From the NCBI RefSeq assembly GCF_021412625.1, contig NZ_JAKCFI010000001.1, forward strand, positions 992,001 through 1,056,000: DNA of 64,000 nucleotides. The letters are read 5' to 3'. Every line of letters starts with the position of its first letter. The stretch's first letter is position 1. The stretch is from Myxococcus stipitatus (GTDB lineage: Bacteria; Myxococcota; Myxococcia; Myxococcales; Myxococcaceae). This document shows positions 43,538 to 52,195 of this stretch, piece after piece. Below the pieces are notes generated by a model. That model was given only the letters and a program-made list of their open reading frames with translations, did not search any database and had not been told where the DNA came from. The translations under genes were made by a program, and so were the position numbers.

Positions 43538-45109
43538 TTACACCGAACCAACGGATGAATACCGGGTGCGCAGCTCCGCCTTGAGCACCTTGCCACTGGG
43601 CCCTCGGGGCAGCGCCTCCGTGAACACGACATGCCGGGGCACCTTGTGCGCCGGCAAAGACTCCCGACAGAAGCGTCGCAGGTCGTCCTCCTTCACGGAG
43701 GCGCCCTCCTGGAGCACCACCACCGCGCAGGCCGCCTCGCCGCCCAGCGCGTCCGGCACGCCCACCACGGCGACCTCCTTCACCGCCGGGTGCCGCCCCA
43801 GCTGGTGCTCCATCTCCGCCGGGCTCACCCGGTGGCCGCCCACCTTGAGGATCTCCTTCGCGCGCCCCACGAGGAAGAAGAAGCCGTCCGCGTCGCGCCA
43901 CGCCAGGTCGCCCGTCCACAGCCAGCCGTCGCGGAGGATGGCGGCCGTCTCCTCGGGCGCGCCCAGGTAACCCGGCGTCACGTTGGGGCCCCGGGCCACC
44001 AGGTGCCCCGTCTCGCCCACGGGCAGGGGCGCGCCGTCCTCGCCCACCACGCGCAGCTCCACGCCGGGAATCGCCACGCCGATGGAGCCCGCCTTCTCCG
44101 CCGCCTTCTCGGGAGGCAGGTAGCTCAGCCTCGCGGTGGCCTCCGTCTGGCCGTACATGACGTACAGCGCCGCGGGGTGGAAGGACGCGCGCGTCCACTG
44201 GATGGTGTCCGGCGCCATGCCTCCGCCCGCCTGGGTGACGTAGCGCAGCCGGAGCTTCGACAGTGTGTCCGCGCTGGCCTGTCGCCGCAGCAGCTCGAAG
44301 GTGAGCGGTACGCCCGCGAAGCCCGTGCTGCCCTCGGCGGCCATGGCCTCCAGCACCACCAGCGGGTACATGAAGCGCGGGTCGAGGAACACGGAGCCGC
44401 CCGCGAGCAGGTGGGTCTGCAGCACGCTCTTCCCGTAGCAGTAGTGTAGCGGGAGCACGAGGTGCGCCCTGTCCCTCGCGCCCAGGCCCAGGTACTCGAC
44501 GATGGAGCGCGTGTTGGCGGCGATGTTGCTGAACGTCTGGATGACGCCCCGGGGCGTGCCCGTGCTCCCGGACGTGTAGACGATGGCGGCGTGGGCGTCC
44601 GCCGGAGTCGGGGGCAGGGTGGCCAGGGGCTCCGCCTCCGCCTCCAGCGCGCCGTCCTCTTGCACCCAGGCGCAGGTCGCCGGCGCGAGCATCTGGAGCA
44701 TGCGCTCCGGAGGCCGCGAGCCATGCACCACGTACACGCGCTCCAGGCCCGGCTTGCCGGCCCACTTGCGCGCGTCCTGCCCGAAGACAAACGCATGCCG
44801 CGCGCGCGTCTGCGCGAGGATGGCGTCCACCGACGCCGCGCCCGTCTCCCGATCCAACTCCACCGCGCAGGCCCCCAGCGCCTGCACCGCGAGGCTCGCG
44901 ACGACTCCAGCAGTGCCGAGCGGAAGGACGATGAGCACCTTGTCGCCCGGCGACACGCCCGCGGCGCGCAGGTGGCCCGCGAGCAGGCACATCCGCTCGG
45001 CGAGCCGCTGGTAGGTGAGGCGGGCCCACGGCGAGTCCACCGCGGGCGCGTCCGGCGTGGCCCGGGCGTGCCCCAGCACCCAGGCGGGGGAGGAGTCCGG
45101 CGCGCTCAT
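43538..45109 (-). CDS. AMP-dependent acyl ligase (acid-CoA/ACP ligase)
   Basis: The 523-residue enzyme has all adenylate-forming core motifs: IVYTSGSTGTPRGV (P-loop), a YGQTEATARLSYLPPE acyl-binding motif, GWLWTGDLAWRDADGFFFLVGRAKEILKVGGHRVSP (hinge and A8) and the catalytic Lys in LPRGPSGKVLKAELR. It activates a carboxylic acid as an adenylate and transfers it to CoA or, given the carrier protein two genes away, to ACP. The substrate cannot be read from sequence. Its start overlaps the AsnB-type gene's stop by 4 bp (ATGA). In exopolysaccharide loci of other bacteria similar ligase-ACP-AsnB groups occur, from memory. Confidence 0.9.
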   Translation of the reverse strand: MSAPDSSPAWVLGHARATPDAPAVDSPWARLTYQRLAERMCLLAGHLRAAGVSPGDKVLIVLPLGTAGVVASLAVQALGACAVELDRETGAASVDAILAQTRARHAFVFGQDARKWAGKPGLERVYVVHGSRPPERMLQMLAPATCAWVQEDGALEAEAEPLATLPPTPADAHAAIVYTSGSTGTPRGVIQTFSNIAANTRSIVEYLGLGARDRAHLVLPLHYCYGKSVLQTHLLAGGSVFLDPRFMYPLVVLEAMAAEGSTGFAGVPLTFELLRRQASADTLSKLRLRYVTQAGGGMAPDTIQWTRASFHPAALYVMYGQTEATARLSYLPPEKAAEKAGSIGVAIPGVELRVVGEDGAPLPVGETGHLVARGPNVTPGYLGAPEETAAILRDGWLWTGDLAWRDADGFFFLVGRAKEILKVGGHRVSPAEMEHQLGRHPAVKEVAVVGVPDALGGEAACAVVVLQEGASVKEDDLRRFCRESLPAHKVPRHVVFTEALPRGPSGKVLKAELRTRYSSVGSV

Positions 45110-47082
45110 GCCGACTCCAGCACCACCGCGTCCACGTCCGCCTGGGGCGGCGGGCGGGGCGGCAGGAAGTGGTGCGCGAGCAGCTGCGTGGAGGCCATGG
45201 CGAACAGCGCCATGGTGTCGGCCTCGCTCTCCGCGGAGTTGGGCGCGCGCAGCTTGGCCACCAGCCGCTCCGCCTTCTTCGCGTCGAACACCCCCACCTT
45301 CGCGATGGCCTCCGGCGCGAGCAGCTCCCGAGCCCAGGCCGGCGCGTCCGGCCCCACCAGCGCTCCCGCGATGGGGGCGCGATAGGGGAACTTGTTGCGC
45401 TCCAGGATGGAGGAGGGCACCTTGCCGCGCGCGAAGCGCTTGAGGACGTGCTTCTCGTCCAGGCCCTTGAGCCGCACCCGCGCGGGGATGCGCGCGGCCA
45501 GCTCCATCACCGCCGTGTCGAGGAACGGGAAGCGCCCCTCCACCGCGTTGCCCAGCAGCATGCGGTCGCCCTGCGCGGACAGGAGATAGCCCGACAGCAG
45601 CGTCTTCGCCTCCAGGTACTGGGCCCGCGCGAGCGGTCGCCAGCGGCCCACGTGCGCCGGCACCGTGGAGAGCACCGACGCCACCGGGTCCTCGTCCGCC
45701 ACACGCGCGGCGAACTCCGGCGCGAGGAAGCGCAGGATGCGGCCGCTGTTGGACCAGCGCACCAGGTGCGAGAAGCCGAGCGCCTCCGGCGTCTCCAGAC
45801 CCATGCCGAAGAACTCGCGCAGGAACTCCACGTTCTGCTGGCTCACCGACAGGGTGGGGTAGAGCCGCCGCAGGAGCAGCGGACGCCACCTCGACGTCGG
45901 ATGGCGGGCCCAGAACTGCCGGACCTTGGTCTCCTTGAAGAGGTCGTAGCCGAGGAACATCTCGTCCGAGCCCTCTCCGGTGAGCACCACCCGGATGCCG
46001 TTCTCCCGGACCCACTCGCTCAGCCGCAGGAAGGGCGCGGGCGCCGAGCGCATCATCGCCTGCTCGGCGTGGAAGATGACGCCCGGCACCAACGTGCCGA
46101 TGTCCCCGTCCTTCATCTCCACCACGCGGTGCTGCGTGGCCAGCTCCCGCGCCACCGTGGCCTGGTGCTCGCGCTCGTCGAAGCGCGCGTGCGCGAAGCC
46201 CACGGAGAAGGTGCGCAGCGTGCCGCCCAGCTGTCGCTGCGCCAGCGCGCACAGCAGGCTGGAGTCGAGCCCGCCCGACAGGTACGCCGCCACCGGCACG
46301 TCCGCGCGCAGCCGCAGCCGCACCGCGCGCTCCAGCACCTCGCCCAGCTCCTCCTGGATGCGCGCCTCGTCCGCGGGCCCGGGCTCCACGCCGAAGTCCA
46401 GGTCCCAGTACCGGAACACCTCCAGCTTCCCGCCCCGGAACCGCGCCGAGTGCGCCGGAGGCAGCAGGCTCACGCCCTCGAACGAGGTGCGCGGCGCCAC
46501 CGGCGACCAGAGCTGGAAGGTCTGCTTGAGCCCCCTCGCGTCGAGCGAGGGCGTCACCAGCCCGCTGGCGAACAGCGTCTTTGCCTCCGAACCGAACGCG
46601 AGCCGCCCGCCCGGCAGCTCGGCGTAGTACAGCGGGCAGATGCCCACCCGGTCGCGCGACAACCACAGCGTGGCGTCACGCGGGTCCCACAGCGCGAAGG
46701 CCCACTGGCCCTCGAAGCGGCGCACGCAGTCGATGCCCCACGCCAGGAAGGCCGCGAGGATGACCTCCGTGTCCGAGCGCGTCCGGAACGTGTACTGGCC
46801 AGAGAGCTGCTCGCGCAGCTCCACGTGGTTGAAGATCTCCCCGTTGAACACCACGGTGAGGCCCGTCGCCGCGTCCCGCATCGGCTGGTGTCCGCCCTCC
46901 AGGTCGACGATGGACAGGCGCGTGTGGCCCAGGGCCACGCCCTCCAGCAGCAGGGCCCGCTGCGCGTCGGGCCCCCGGTGACGGATGCTGGCCGTCATCC
47001 GGCGCAGCCGCTCGGCGGACTCGGCCCGCGCGGCCCCGGCTCCCCCTCCCGCCGGGTAGGTGAATCCCGCGATGCCACACAT
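45106..47082 (-). CDS. asnB: AsnB-type glutamine amidotransferase
   Basis: The 658-residue protein has an N-terminal class II glutaminase domain (catalytic Cys2 after the initiator Met in MCGIAGFTYP, then RHRGPDA, LGHTRLSIVDL and VFNGEIFNH) and a C-terminal ATP-dependent synthetase domain with the pyrophosphatase loop AAYLSGGLDSSLLC. Glutamine-derived ammonia is used to amidate a carboxylate. AsnB homologues inside glycan or natural-product operons often amidate a substrate other than aspartate, and the context here supports that. It lies 11 bp after the ACP gene and overlaps the ligase by 4 bp. Confidence 0.9.
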   Translation of the reverse strand: MCGIAGFTYPAGGGAGAARAESAERLRRMTASIRHRGPDAQRALLLEGVALGHTRLSIVDLEGGHQPMRDAATGLTVVFNGEIFNHVELREQLSGQYTFRTRSDTEVILAAFLAWGIDCVRRFEGQWAFALWDPRDATLWLSRDRVGICPLYYAELPGGRLAFGSEAKTLFASGLVTPSLDARGLKQTFQLWSPVAPRTSFEGVSLLPPAHSARFRGGKLEVFRYWDLDFGVEPGPADEARIQEELGEVLERAVRLRLRADVPVAAYLSGGLDSSLLCALAQRQLGGTLRTFSVGFAHARFDEREHQATVARELATQHRVVEMKDGDIGTLVPGVIFHAEQAMMRSAPAPFLRLSEWVRENGIRVVLTGEGSDEMFLGYDLFKETKVRQFWARHPTSRWRPLLLRRLYPTLSVSQQNVEFLREFFGMGLETPEALGFSHLVRWSNSGRILRFLAPEFAARVADEDPVASVLSTVPAHVGRWRPLARAQYLEAKTLLSGYLLSAQGDRMLLGNAVEGRFPFLDTAVMELAARIPARVRLKGLDEKHVLKRFARGKVPSSILERNKFPYRAPIAGALVGPDAPAWARELLAPEAIAKVGVFDAKKAERLVAKLRAPNSAESEADTMALFAMASTQLLAHHFLPPRPPPQADVDAVVLESA

Positions 47083-47093
47083 GGCGCGCGCTC

Positions 47094-47348
47094 TCAGCCC
47101 GCCTGCGGCAGGCGCTGCTGCTGCTTGCGTTCGACGAACGCCGCCACCCGCGCCAGCGAGTCCAGGTTCTCCGGCACCAGCTCCTTGTCCTCCAGCTTGA
47201 TGCCGAAGTCCTGCTCGAGGAAGGCCACCAGCTCCATCATCCCCGTCGAGTCGATGAGGCCCTTGCGCAAGAAGGAGTCGTCGTCGCCGAACTCGTCCAC
47301 GAAGAACGTGTCGACGATGAAGGTGCGGATGCGGTCACGAATGCTCAC
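47094..47348 (-). CDS. Acyl carrier protein
   Basis: The 84-residue protein has the four-helix ACP pattern with the phosphopantetheine attachment site GLIDSTGMMELVAFLEQDFG; Ser34 in DS is the prosthetic-group residue, although the usual DSL is DST here. Acidic helix 2 residues for partner docking follow. The start is GTG at 47348 with AGGA about 9 nt upstream. It is an unusual, non-fatty-acid-type ACP and is placed between the acyltransferases and AsnB, so it probably carries the acid activated by the AMP ligase. Confidence 0.85.
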   Translation of the reverse strand: MSIRDRIRTFIVDTFFVDEFGDDDSFLRKGLIDSTGMMELVAFLEQDFGIKLEDKELVPENLDSLARVAAFVERKQQQRLPQAG

Positions 47349-47444
47349 GGTCTGGATTCCTGTCTGGGATTGCGGTGGAAAACGGAAGCGGCGGTCCGGA
47401 CACCCGAAGAGACGGACCGGACCCGAAGCCTTCGGAACGGACCC
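47349..47444 (-). other. 96-bp intercistronic gap with small hairpins
   Basis: This is the only sizeable gap inside the seven-gene operon. It can fold GGTCCG with CGGACC, and CCGAA (47423-47427) with TTCGG (47431-47435). It may hold an internal promoter or an RNA-processing/attenuation site that sets different levels for the acyltransferase and the ACP-AsnB-ligase-NadE halves. Inference only. Confidence 0.3.
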
Positions 47445-48035
47445 CTAGGTTCCCGTCTCGCGGGCCACGAGCTCCAGGCTCATGTTCCGGGCGGGGTTGC
47501 CCATGGCCAGCGTGTCCGGAGGGACGTCCTGCGTGACGATGCTGCCGGCGGCGACCACCGAGCGCGCCCCCACGCGCACCCCCGGCATGAGGATGGCCCC
47601 GTGCGCCACCCAGACGTCATCCTCGATGACGATGGGCGCGGTGCGCGGACCGTCCTTGTCCCCCAACCGGACGAACGACGCGAACATGCAACGGGCACCC
47701 ACGCTCACTGATTCCCAGGCTTCCAGTGAAACACCGTAGTTGAACTGGGTGTCGTCACCGATGGTGAGCCGGGCGCCCGGATGACAGACGAGCGAGCTGG
47801 GGACCATGCCGCCCACGAAGGTGAGCCGGTCTCCGAGCGACATGAAGCCGTCGTTGTGGACGAGCATGGGCCCGTAGGCCGCCACGTTGTGGCCGAGCCG
47901 CTGGATGGAGCGCAGCAGCCACCGCGCGCGCGCCATCGCGAGCACCCGCTGCGCCCGGGGTTGGACCGCCTTGCGCAGCGCCTGGAGCTGGGCGAACACC
48001 GCCGGCACCGGCACCGAGGGAATTCTCGACGTCAT
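47445..48035 (-). CDS. Left-handed beta-helix (hexapeptide) acyltransferase
   Basis: The 196-residue protein contains tandem hexapeptide turns ([LIV]-G-x4): LTIGDDTQFNYGVSLEAWESVSVGARCMFASFVRLGD, then APIVIEDDVWVAHGAILMPGVRVGARSVVAAGSIVTQDVPPDTLAMGNPARNM, ending in the capping sequence. This is the WbbJ/serine-acetyltransferase-type family that acetylates (or acylates) sugars. The His in VAHGA and the adjacent GDKDG loop fit the catalytic site. The ATG at 48035 overlaps the stop of the upstream acyltransferase by 4 bp, so these two act as a coupled pair. An earlier in-frame start adds a random-like Arg/Gly tail. Confidence 0.85.
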   Translation of the reverse strand: MTSRIPSVPVPAVFAQLQALRKAVQPRAQRVLAMARARWLLRSIQRLGHNVAAYGPMLVHNDGFMSLGDRLTFVGGMVPSSLVCHPGARLTIGDDTQFNYGVSLEAWESVSVGARCMFASFVRLGDKDGPRTAPIVIEDDVWVAHGAILMPGVRVGARSVVAAGSIVTQDVPPDTLAMGNPARNMSLELVARETGT

Positions 48036-48580
48036 CCCGCCACCTCCCGACGCAGCACGCGCGCGGGCGCGCCCCCCACCGTCACCCCGGCCGGAATCCG
48101 GCGGGAGATGACGGTGCCGGGCGCGACCGAGCACCCCTTCTGCAACTGTGTGCCGGGCAGCAGGATGGCCCGGCTGCCCACTGTCACCCCCGGCTCGATG
48201 ACCAGGGGCACGGAAGGGGGCCGCTCGTGGCGGTTGCCCCGCAGCGGATGGTGCTGGTTGTCCATCACCTTGCAGAAGGCGCCCAGCCTCGCGCCCGAAC
48301 CCACGGTGATGGACTGCAGGGCCTCCAGGGAGGCGCCCCCCTCCACCGCGACGTCGTCGCCCAGGACGATGACGCTGTCGGCGGACATCGCGTGCAGCTC
48401 GATGGGCGCCAGCCGCCCGTCCAACACCACCCGATCCCCCAAGTGGACCTGCCCCTCGCCGTGAATCCAGACGCGTCCCAGCACGGTGGGCGCGGCGCCG
48501 ACCCGGTGACAGCGCCGCAGCCTCCAGCGGGCCAGCAGGCCCTCCACCTCTCGCGACAATGCGCGGCGCGACGTCGTCAT
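48032..48580 (-). CDS. Left-handed beta-helix (hexapeptide) acyltransferase
   Basis: The 182-residue protein is a second hexapeptide transferase: VWIHGEGQVHLGDRVVLDG, VIVLGDDVAVEGGASLEALQSITVGSGARLGAFCKVMD, then PLVIEPGVTVGSRAILLPGTQLQKGCSVAPGTVISRRIPAGVTVGGAPARVLR. The potential catalytic His is in NQHHPLRG. It belongs to the acetyltransferase superfamily that decorates polysaccharides or lipid A. It follows the SGNH gene by 1 bp and overlaps the second acyltransferase by 4 bp. The two transferases differ enough to act on different positions. Confidence 0.85.
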   Translation of the reverse strand: MTTSRRALSREVEGLLARWRLRRCHRVGAAPTVLGRVWIHGEGQVHLGDRVVLDGRLAPIELHAMSADSVIVLGDDVAVEGGASLEALQSITVGSGARLGAFCKVMDNQHHPLRGNRHERPPSVPLVIEPGVTVGSRAILLPGTQLQKGCSVAPGTVISRRIPAGVTVGGAPARVLRREVAG

Positions 48581-48581
48581 G

Positions 48582-49451
48582 TCACGGTGTGGCCTGGACG
48601 GCGGGGATGGGGGGCTGCGCCTGCGGCTCCGGCAGGGTCGCCAGGAAGCCGAGGAACTCCTTCGCGACGCGCGCCTGCCCCACGGCGTTGAGGTGGCCGC
48701 CGTCGTCCGAGTACGCCGGCACCATGGCGGGCCAGCTCTGGCCGTTCAGCTCGTACGTCTCCGGCGTGCCCTCGGCCGTGGTCGACTCCAGCCTGGCCAG
48801 GTCGAACAGCGGCTCCTTGCCGCCGCCATAGGCCTGGCGCAGCAACTGGTTGAACGACTCGCGCTTCACGTTCTCCGCCACACCCCACACGGGCTTGCCG
48901 AGCAGCTCCTTCAGCCACGCCTTGGCGCCCCGCTGCACCGTGGTGAGCGGCACCGTGACGTGGACGAAGGTGGTGCGGGGGTGGCGCGCCTTCAGCCCTT
49001 CCATCGCCACGCGGTACTTCTCGAACAGGGCGCGCGTGTCCGTGGCGGCGTTGAAGTCGATGTAGCAGAACTTGAAGAAGGCCACGTCCGTCGACTTCGC
49101 CAGCCCCGCGTCCATCAGCCGCTCGAAGTCGGCGATCTTCGTCTCGGGCTTCTCGTTCTGCCCCACCATGGCGTGGGCGATGGTGCCCGGCGCCAGCGAC
49201 TCCGTCGGCGTCACCAGCTCCACCACGCGCGGAGGCACGCCCTGCGCGGACGGCCCCAGCTGCTTCACGCCGTCGAGGATGTTGCCGCCCACCGACTGGT
49301 GCCCGAAGAAGATGCGCTTGCTCGCGAGCTTCTCGAAAGCGGTGGGCGCGCCCGGCGTCGCCGCGTGCGCGGCCCCGTGGAGCGCCACCAGCAGCATGGC
49401 GGGCAGCACCAGCGCGCTGACGCGCACCAGGAAGGTCCAGTCGAAGTGCAT
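48582..49451 (-). CDS. SGNH-fold esterase/acyltransferase-like exported protein
   Basis: The 289-residue protein has an N-terminal hydrophobic signal or anchor (about residues 6-31, ending GAAHA), then an SGNH-like core: block I is IFFGHQSVGGN (residues about 47-57), where Ser lies in HQSVG, and the final catalytic pair is YSDDGGHLN (Asp and His). A segment FFKFCYIDFNAATD lies between. AlgJ/AlgX-like O-acetyltransferases and esterases share this fold, and such an exported enzyme next to acyltransferases fits glycan decoration in the periplasm. It is the first gene of the operon, with a promoter match just upstream. Confidence 0.7.
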   Translation of the reverse strand: MHFDWTFLVRVSALVLPAMLLVALHGAAHAATPGAPTAFEKLASKRIFFGHQSVGGNILDGVKQLGPSAQGVPPRVVELVTPTESLAPGTIAHAMVGQNEKPETKIADFERLMDAGLAKSTDVAFFKFCYIDFNAATDTRALFEKYRVAMEGLKARHPRTTFVHVTVPLTTVQRGAKAWLKELLGKPVWGVAENVKRESFNQLLRQAYGGGKEPLFDLARLESTTAEGTPETYELNGQSWPAMVPAYSDDGGHLNAVGQARVAKEFLGFLATLPEPQAQPPIPAVQATP

Positions 49452-49458
49452 GCGAACT

Positions 49459-49486
49459 CTTAAACCCTTCCGTCGCCGAGCGTCAA
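49459..49486 (-). promoter_or_regulatory. Candidate sigma-70-type promoter of the seven-gene operon
   Basis: On the minus strand TTGACG (49486-49481) is followed after 16 bp by TTTAAG (49464-49459), 5/6 and 4/6 matches to the -35 and -10 consensus. The -10 box ends only 7 bp before the start codon of the SGNH gene (49451), so the transcript would begin at or next to the ATG. Confidence 0.4.
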
Positions 49487-49658
49487 AGGGCCTGCCCGCA
49501 CGCTCGCGCGCGGGCGCGTCCCGACTCAGGTGAAGGAAGGGGCTGGGGCAAAGTCACCCCACTCGCCGAGCAGGTGCGGGAGCGTCGCGCCCACCGGGCT
49601 TGACGCGGGAGGCAAGGGGCGTTCCGCCCGGGGCCTCCCGCGTCCGCGCGCGACGCCG

Positions 49659-52061
49659 CTACTCCGAGCGCAGCGATACGGAGGGCGCCACGCGGCTGGC
49701 GCGCAGCGCGGGAATCCAGGTGGCCAGCAGGGAGATGGCGGCGAGCGCGGCGGCGACGCCCACGAAGACGAGCGGCTCTCCCGCGTCGACGCCGTACAGC
49801 AGCGAGGCGAGCAGCCGCGTGCAGCCGAACGCCGCCGCCAGTCCCACGCCCACCCCCAGCGCGGTGAGCTTGAGGCCCTGGCCCATCACCAGCGCGAGCA
49901 GTTGTCGCGGATGCGCGCCCAGCGCCAGGCGGATGCCCAGCTCCCGCGTGCGCTGGCCCACCGCGTAGGCCATGACGCCGTAGACGCCCACGCCCGCCAG
50001 CACCACGGCCAGGAGCGCGAAGGCCGCCAGCAGCCGCGCCGTGGCGATGGGCCGCGACAGCTGCCGGTCCAGGCGGTTGGAGAAGGGGGCCAGGTCGAAG
50101 ACGGGCTGCTGCGAGTCCACCTCCCGCAGGGCCTCGCGCACCGCGGCGACGGACGCCGAGGGCGCGCCATGCGTGCGCAGCAGCACCGACATGGTCTGCA
50201 GGGGCAGCTGCTCGTAGGGCGCGTAGGACTCCGGCGTCGCGGGCTCGGTGAGCTGGACGTGCCGCACGTCCGCCACCACGCCGACGATGGTGCGGAAAGG
50301 CTCCGTGTCGCTCCAGCCCAGCTTCACCCGGCGCCCCAGGGCCTCGCCGCCGCCGAGGAAGCGCCGCACGAAGGCCTCGTTGACGATGAGCACCGGCTCG
50401 CTCTTCGCCGTGTCCTGGGGGCCGAAGTCCCGGCCCTGGCGCACCGCGATGCGCATCGCCGGGAAGTAGCCCGGGGACGCCACGCGGAACTCGGTGATGA
50501 AGCGCACGCCCTCGACGGGGGAGGCGCCCTCGAGGGTGAAGTCGCCATTGGAGTTCGACCCGCCCAGCGGCGCGTCGTTCACCACGCCCGCGGCCTCCAC
50601 GCCCGGCAGCGCGCGCAGCCGCCCCAGCAACTCGCCGAAGAAGGCCACCTTCTGCTCCTTCGTCCCGTACTTCGTGTCCGGCAGCGACAGCCGCGCCGAC
50701 AGCACGCCCTCCGGGTCGAAGCCCGGGTCCACGGCCTGGACGTTGCGCAGCGTCTGCGCCATCAGCACCGTGCCGGCGAGCAGCACCAGCGCCAGGGCCA
50801 GCTGCACCGCCACGAGCGCGTTGCGCAGCGGGTGGTTGGAGCGCGCGCCCACCGCGCTGCCCGACTGCTTGAGCAGCGGCAGCACGTCCACGCCCGACGT
50901 GTGCAGCGCGGGCGCCAGGCCGAACAGGAGCCCCGCGCCCACCGACAGCGCCAGGCTGAACAGCATCGCCGGGATGTTCAGCTCCAACGGCGTCACCCGC
51001 AACATCGCCGGGGGCAGCAGCGCGCGGATCAGCTCCATGCCCCACAGCACCAGGACCAGGCCGCCCGCGCCCCCCAGCACCCCCAACAGGACGCTCTCCG
51101 TCAGCGCCTGGCGCACGCGCCGGGCCCGGCTGGCTCCGAGCGCGGCGCGGATGGCCCCCTCGCGCTGGCGCGCCAGGGCCCGCACGAGCAGCAGGTTGGC
51201 CACGTTGGCGCACGCGATGAGCAGCACGAAGCCCACCGCCGCCCAGAGCGTCCACAGCACGGGCCTCGACGCGGAGGTGAGGTGGCGCTGCCACAGCTCC
51301 AGCCGCACGGAGCTCGGCTTCTGCCCTGGCTCCGGCTGGGCGATGACGAGCGCCACTCGGCGCAGGTCCGCCGTCGCCGCCTCGAGCGACGTGCCCGGCG
51401 CGAGCCTCCCCACCACGCTCATGTAGTGGTTGCCGTGCGCCTGCGGGTCCAGCCAGTTGGGGACCCAGACGTCCAGGTCCTCCGCCATGTCCGGATAGGA
51501 GAAGCCCTCCGGCAGCACGCCGACGACGGTGTAGCCGCGGCCGTCCAGCACCACCTGCCGGCCCACCGCGTCGTCGGCGCCGCCCAGCGCCTTCTTCCAG
51601 AAGCCATGGCTCACCACCACCACGGACGGCGTGTTGCCGGGCTGGGCGTCCTCCTCCACGAAGTCGCGGCCCCGCGCCGGCGACACGCCCAGCGTGGCGA
51701 AGAAGTTGGGCGTGACGCGGCCGGTGCGCACCCGCTCGGGCGTGTCCGTGCCCGTCAGGCTCAAGTCCCTGCGCGTGACTCCCGCCAGCTGCGAGAAGCT
51801 GCGCCCGTGCTCCCTCCACCCGAGCAGCTCCGGCGGCGACACCGAGGCGTAGGGGAAGTCCTCCTGCTCGCACCACAGCCGGACCAGCTGCTCCGCGTCC
51901 CGGAAGGGCAGCGGCTTGAGCAGCATGGCGTGGATGGCGCTGAAGAGGACGGTGTTCGCCCCGATGGCCAGCGCCAGCGTGATGATCGCCGCGAGCGTGA
52001 AACCGGGAGTGCGCTTCAGGGTGCGCACCGCGTACCGGAGGTCCTGCCGGAGGGAGTCCAT
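49659..52061 (-). CDS. ADOP-type duplicated ABC transporter permease
   Basis: The 800-residue membrane protein has a duplicated MacB-type periplasmic core plus FtsX domain: N-terminal MDSLRQDLRYAVRTLKRTPGF and TALAIGANTVLF-like first helix, a first PCD (about residues 60-250), FtsX with membrane helices (about 270-420), a second PCD (about 450-650) and a second FtsX (about 680-800) with GVMAYAVGQRTRELGIRLALGA. It matches the ADOP family (acidobacterial duplicated orphan permease), which is usually not encoded with an ATPase. The ATG at 52061 follows GGGAGGGGC. No ATPase gene is visible nearby. It may export peptides or sense the envelope. Confidence 0.87.
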   Translation of the reverse strand: MDSLRQDLRYAVRTLKRTPGFTLAAIITLALAIGANTVLFSAIHAMLLKPLPFRDAEQLVRLWCEQEDFPYASVSPPELLGWREHGRSFSQLAGVTRRDLSLTGTDTPERVRTGRVTPNFFATLGVSPARGRDFVEEDAQPGNTPSVVVVSHGFWKKALGGADDAVGRQVVLDGRGYTVVGVLPEGFSYPDMAEDLDVWVPNWLDPQAHGNHYMSVVGRLAPGTSLEAATADLRRVALVIAQPEPGQKPSSVRLELWQRHLTSASRPVLWTLWAAVGFVLLIACANVANLLLVRALARQREGAIRAALGASRARRVRQALTESVLLGVLGGAGGLVLVLWGMELIRALLPPAMLRVTPLELNIPAMLFSLALSVGAGLLFGLAPALHTSGVDVLPLLKQSGSAVGARSNHPLRNALVAVQLALALVLLAGTVLMAQTLRNVQAVDPGFDPEGVLSARLSLPDTKYGTKEQKVAFFGELLGRLRALPGVEAAGVVNDAPLGGSNSNGDFTLEGASPVEGVRFITEFRVASPGYFPAMRIAVRQGRDFGPQDTAKSEPVLIVNEAFVRRFLGGGEALGRRVKLGWSDTEPFRTIVGVVADVRHVQLTEPATPESYAPYEQLPLQTMSVLLRTHGAPSASVAAVREALREVDSQQPVFDLAPFSNRLDRQLSRPIATARLLAAFALLAVVLAGVGVYGVMAYAVGQRTRELGIRLALGAHPRQLLALVMGQGLKLTALGVGVGLAAAFGCTRLLASLLYGVDAGEPLVFVGVAAALAAISLLATWIPALRASRVAPSVSLRSE

Positions 52062-52195
52062 GCCCCTCCCGCGAAGCGAAGGGCATGCCAGCGGCGAACA
52101 CATCGGAATCCCTCGGGTTGGCGGCCCGGGGGCGGGCGGTGTTCACGGATACGGGAAGGCGCTGTCCCGGAAACGGACACCGCCGGGGCCCCGCG

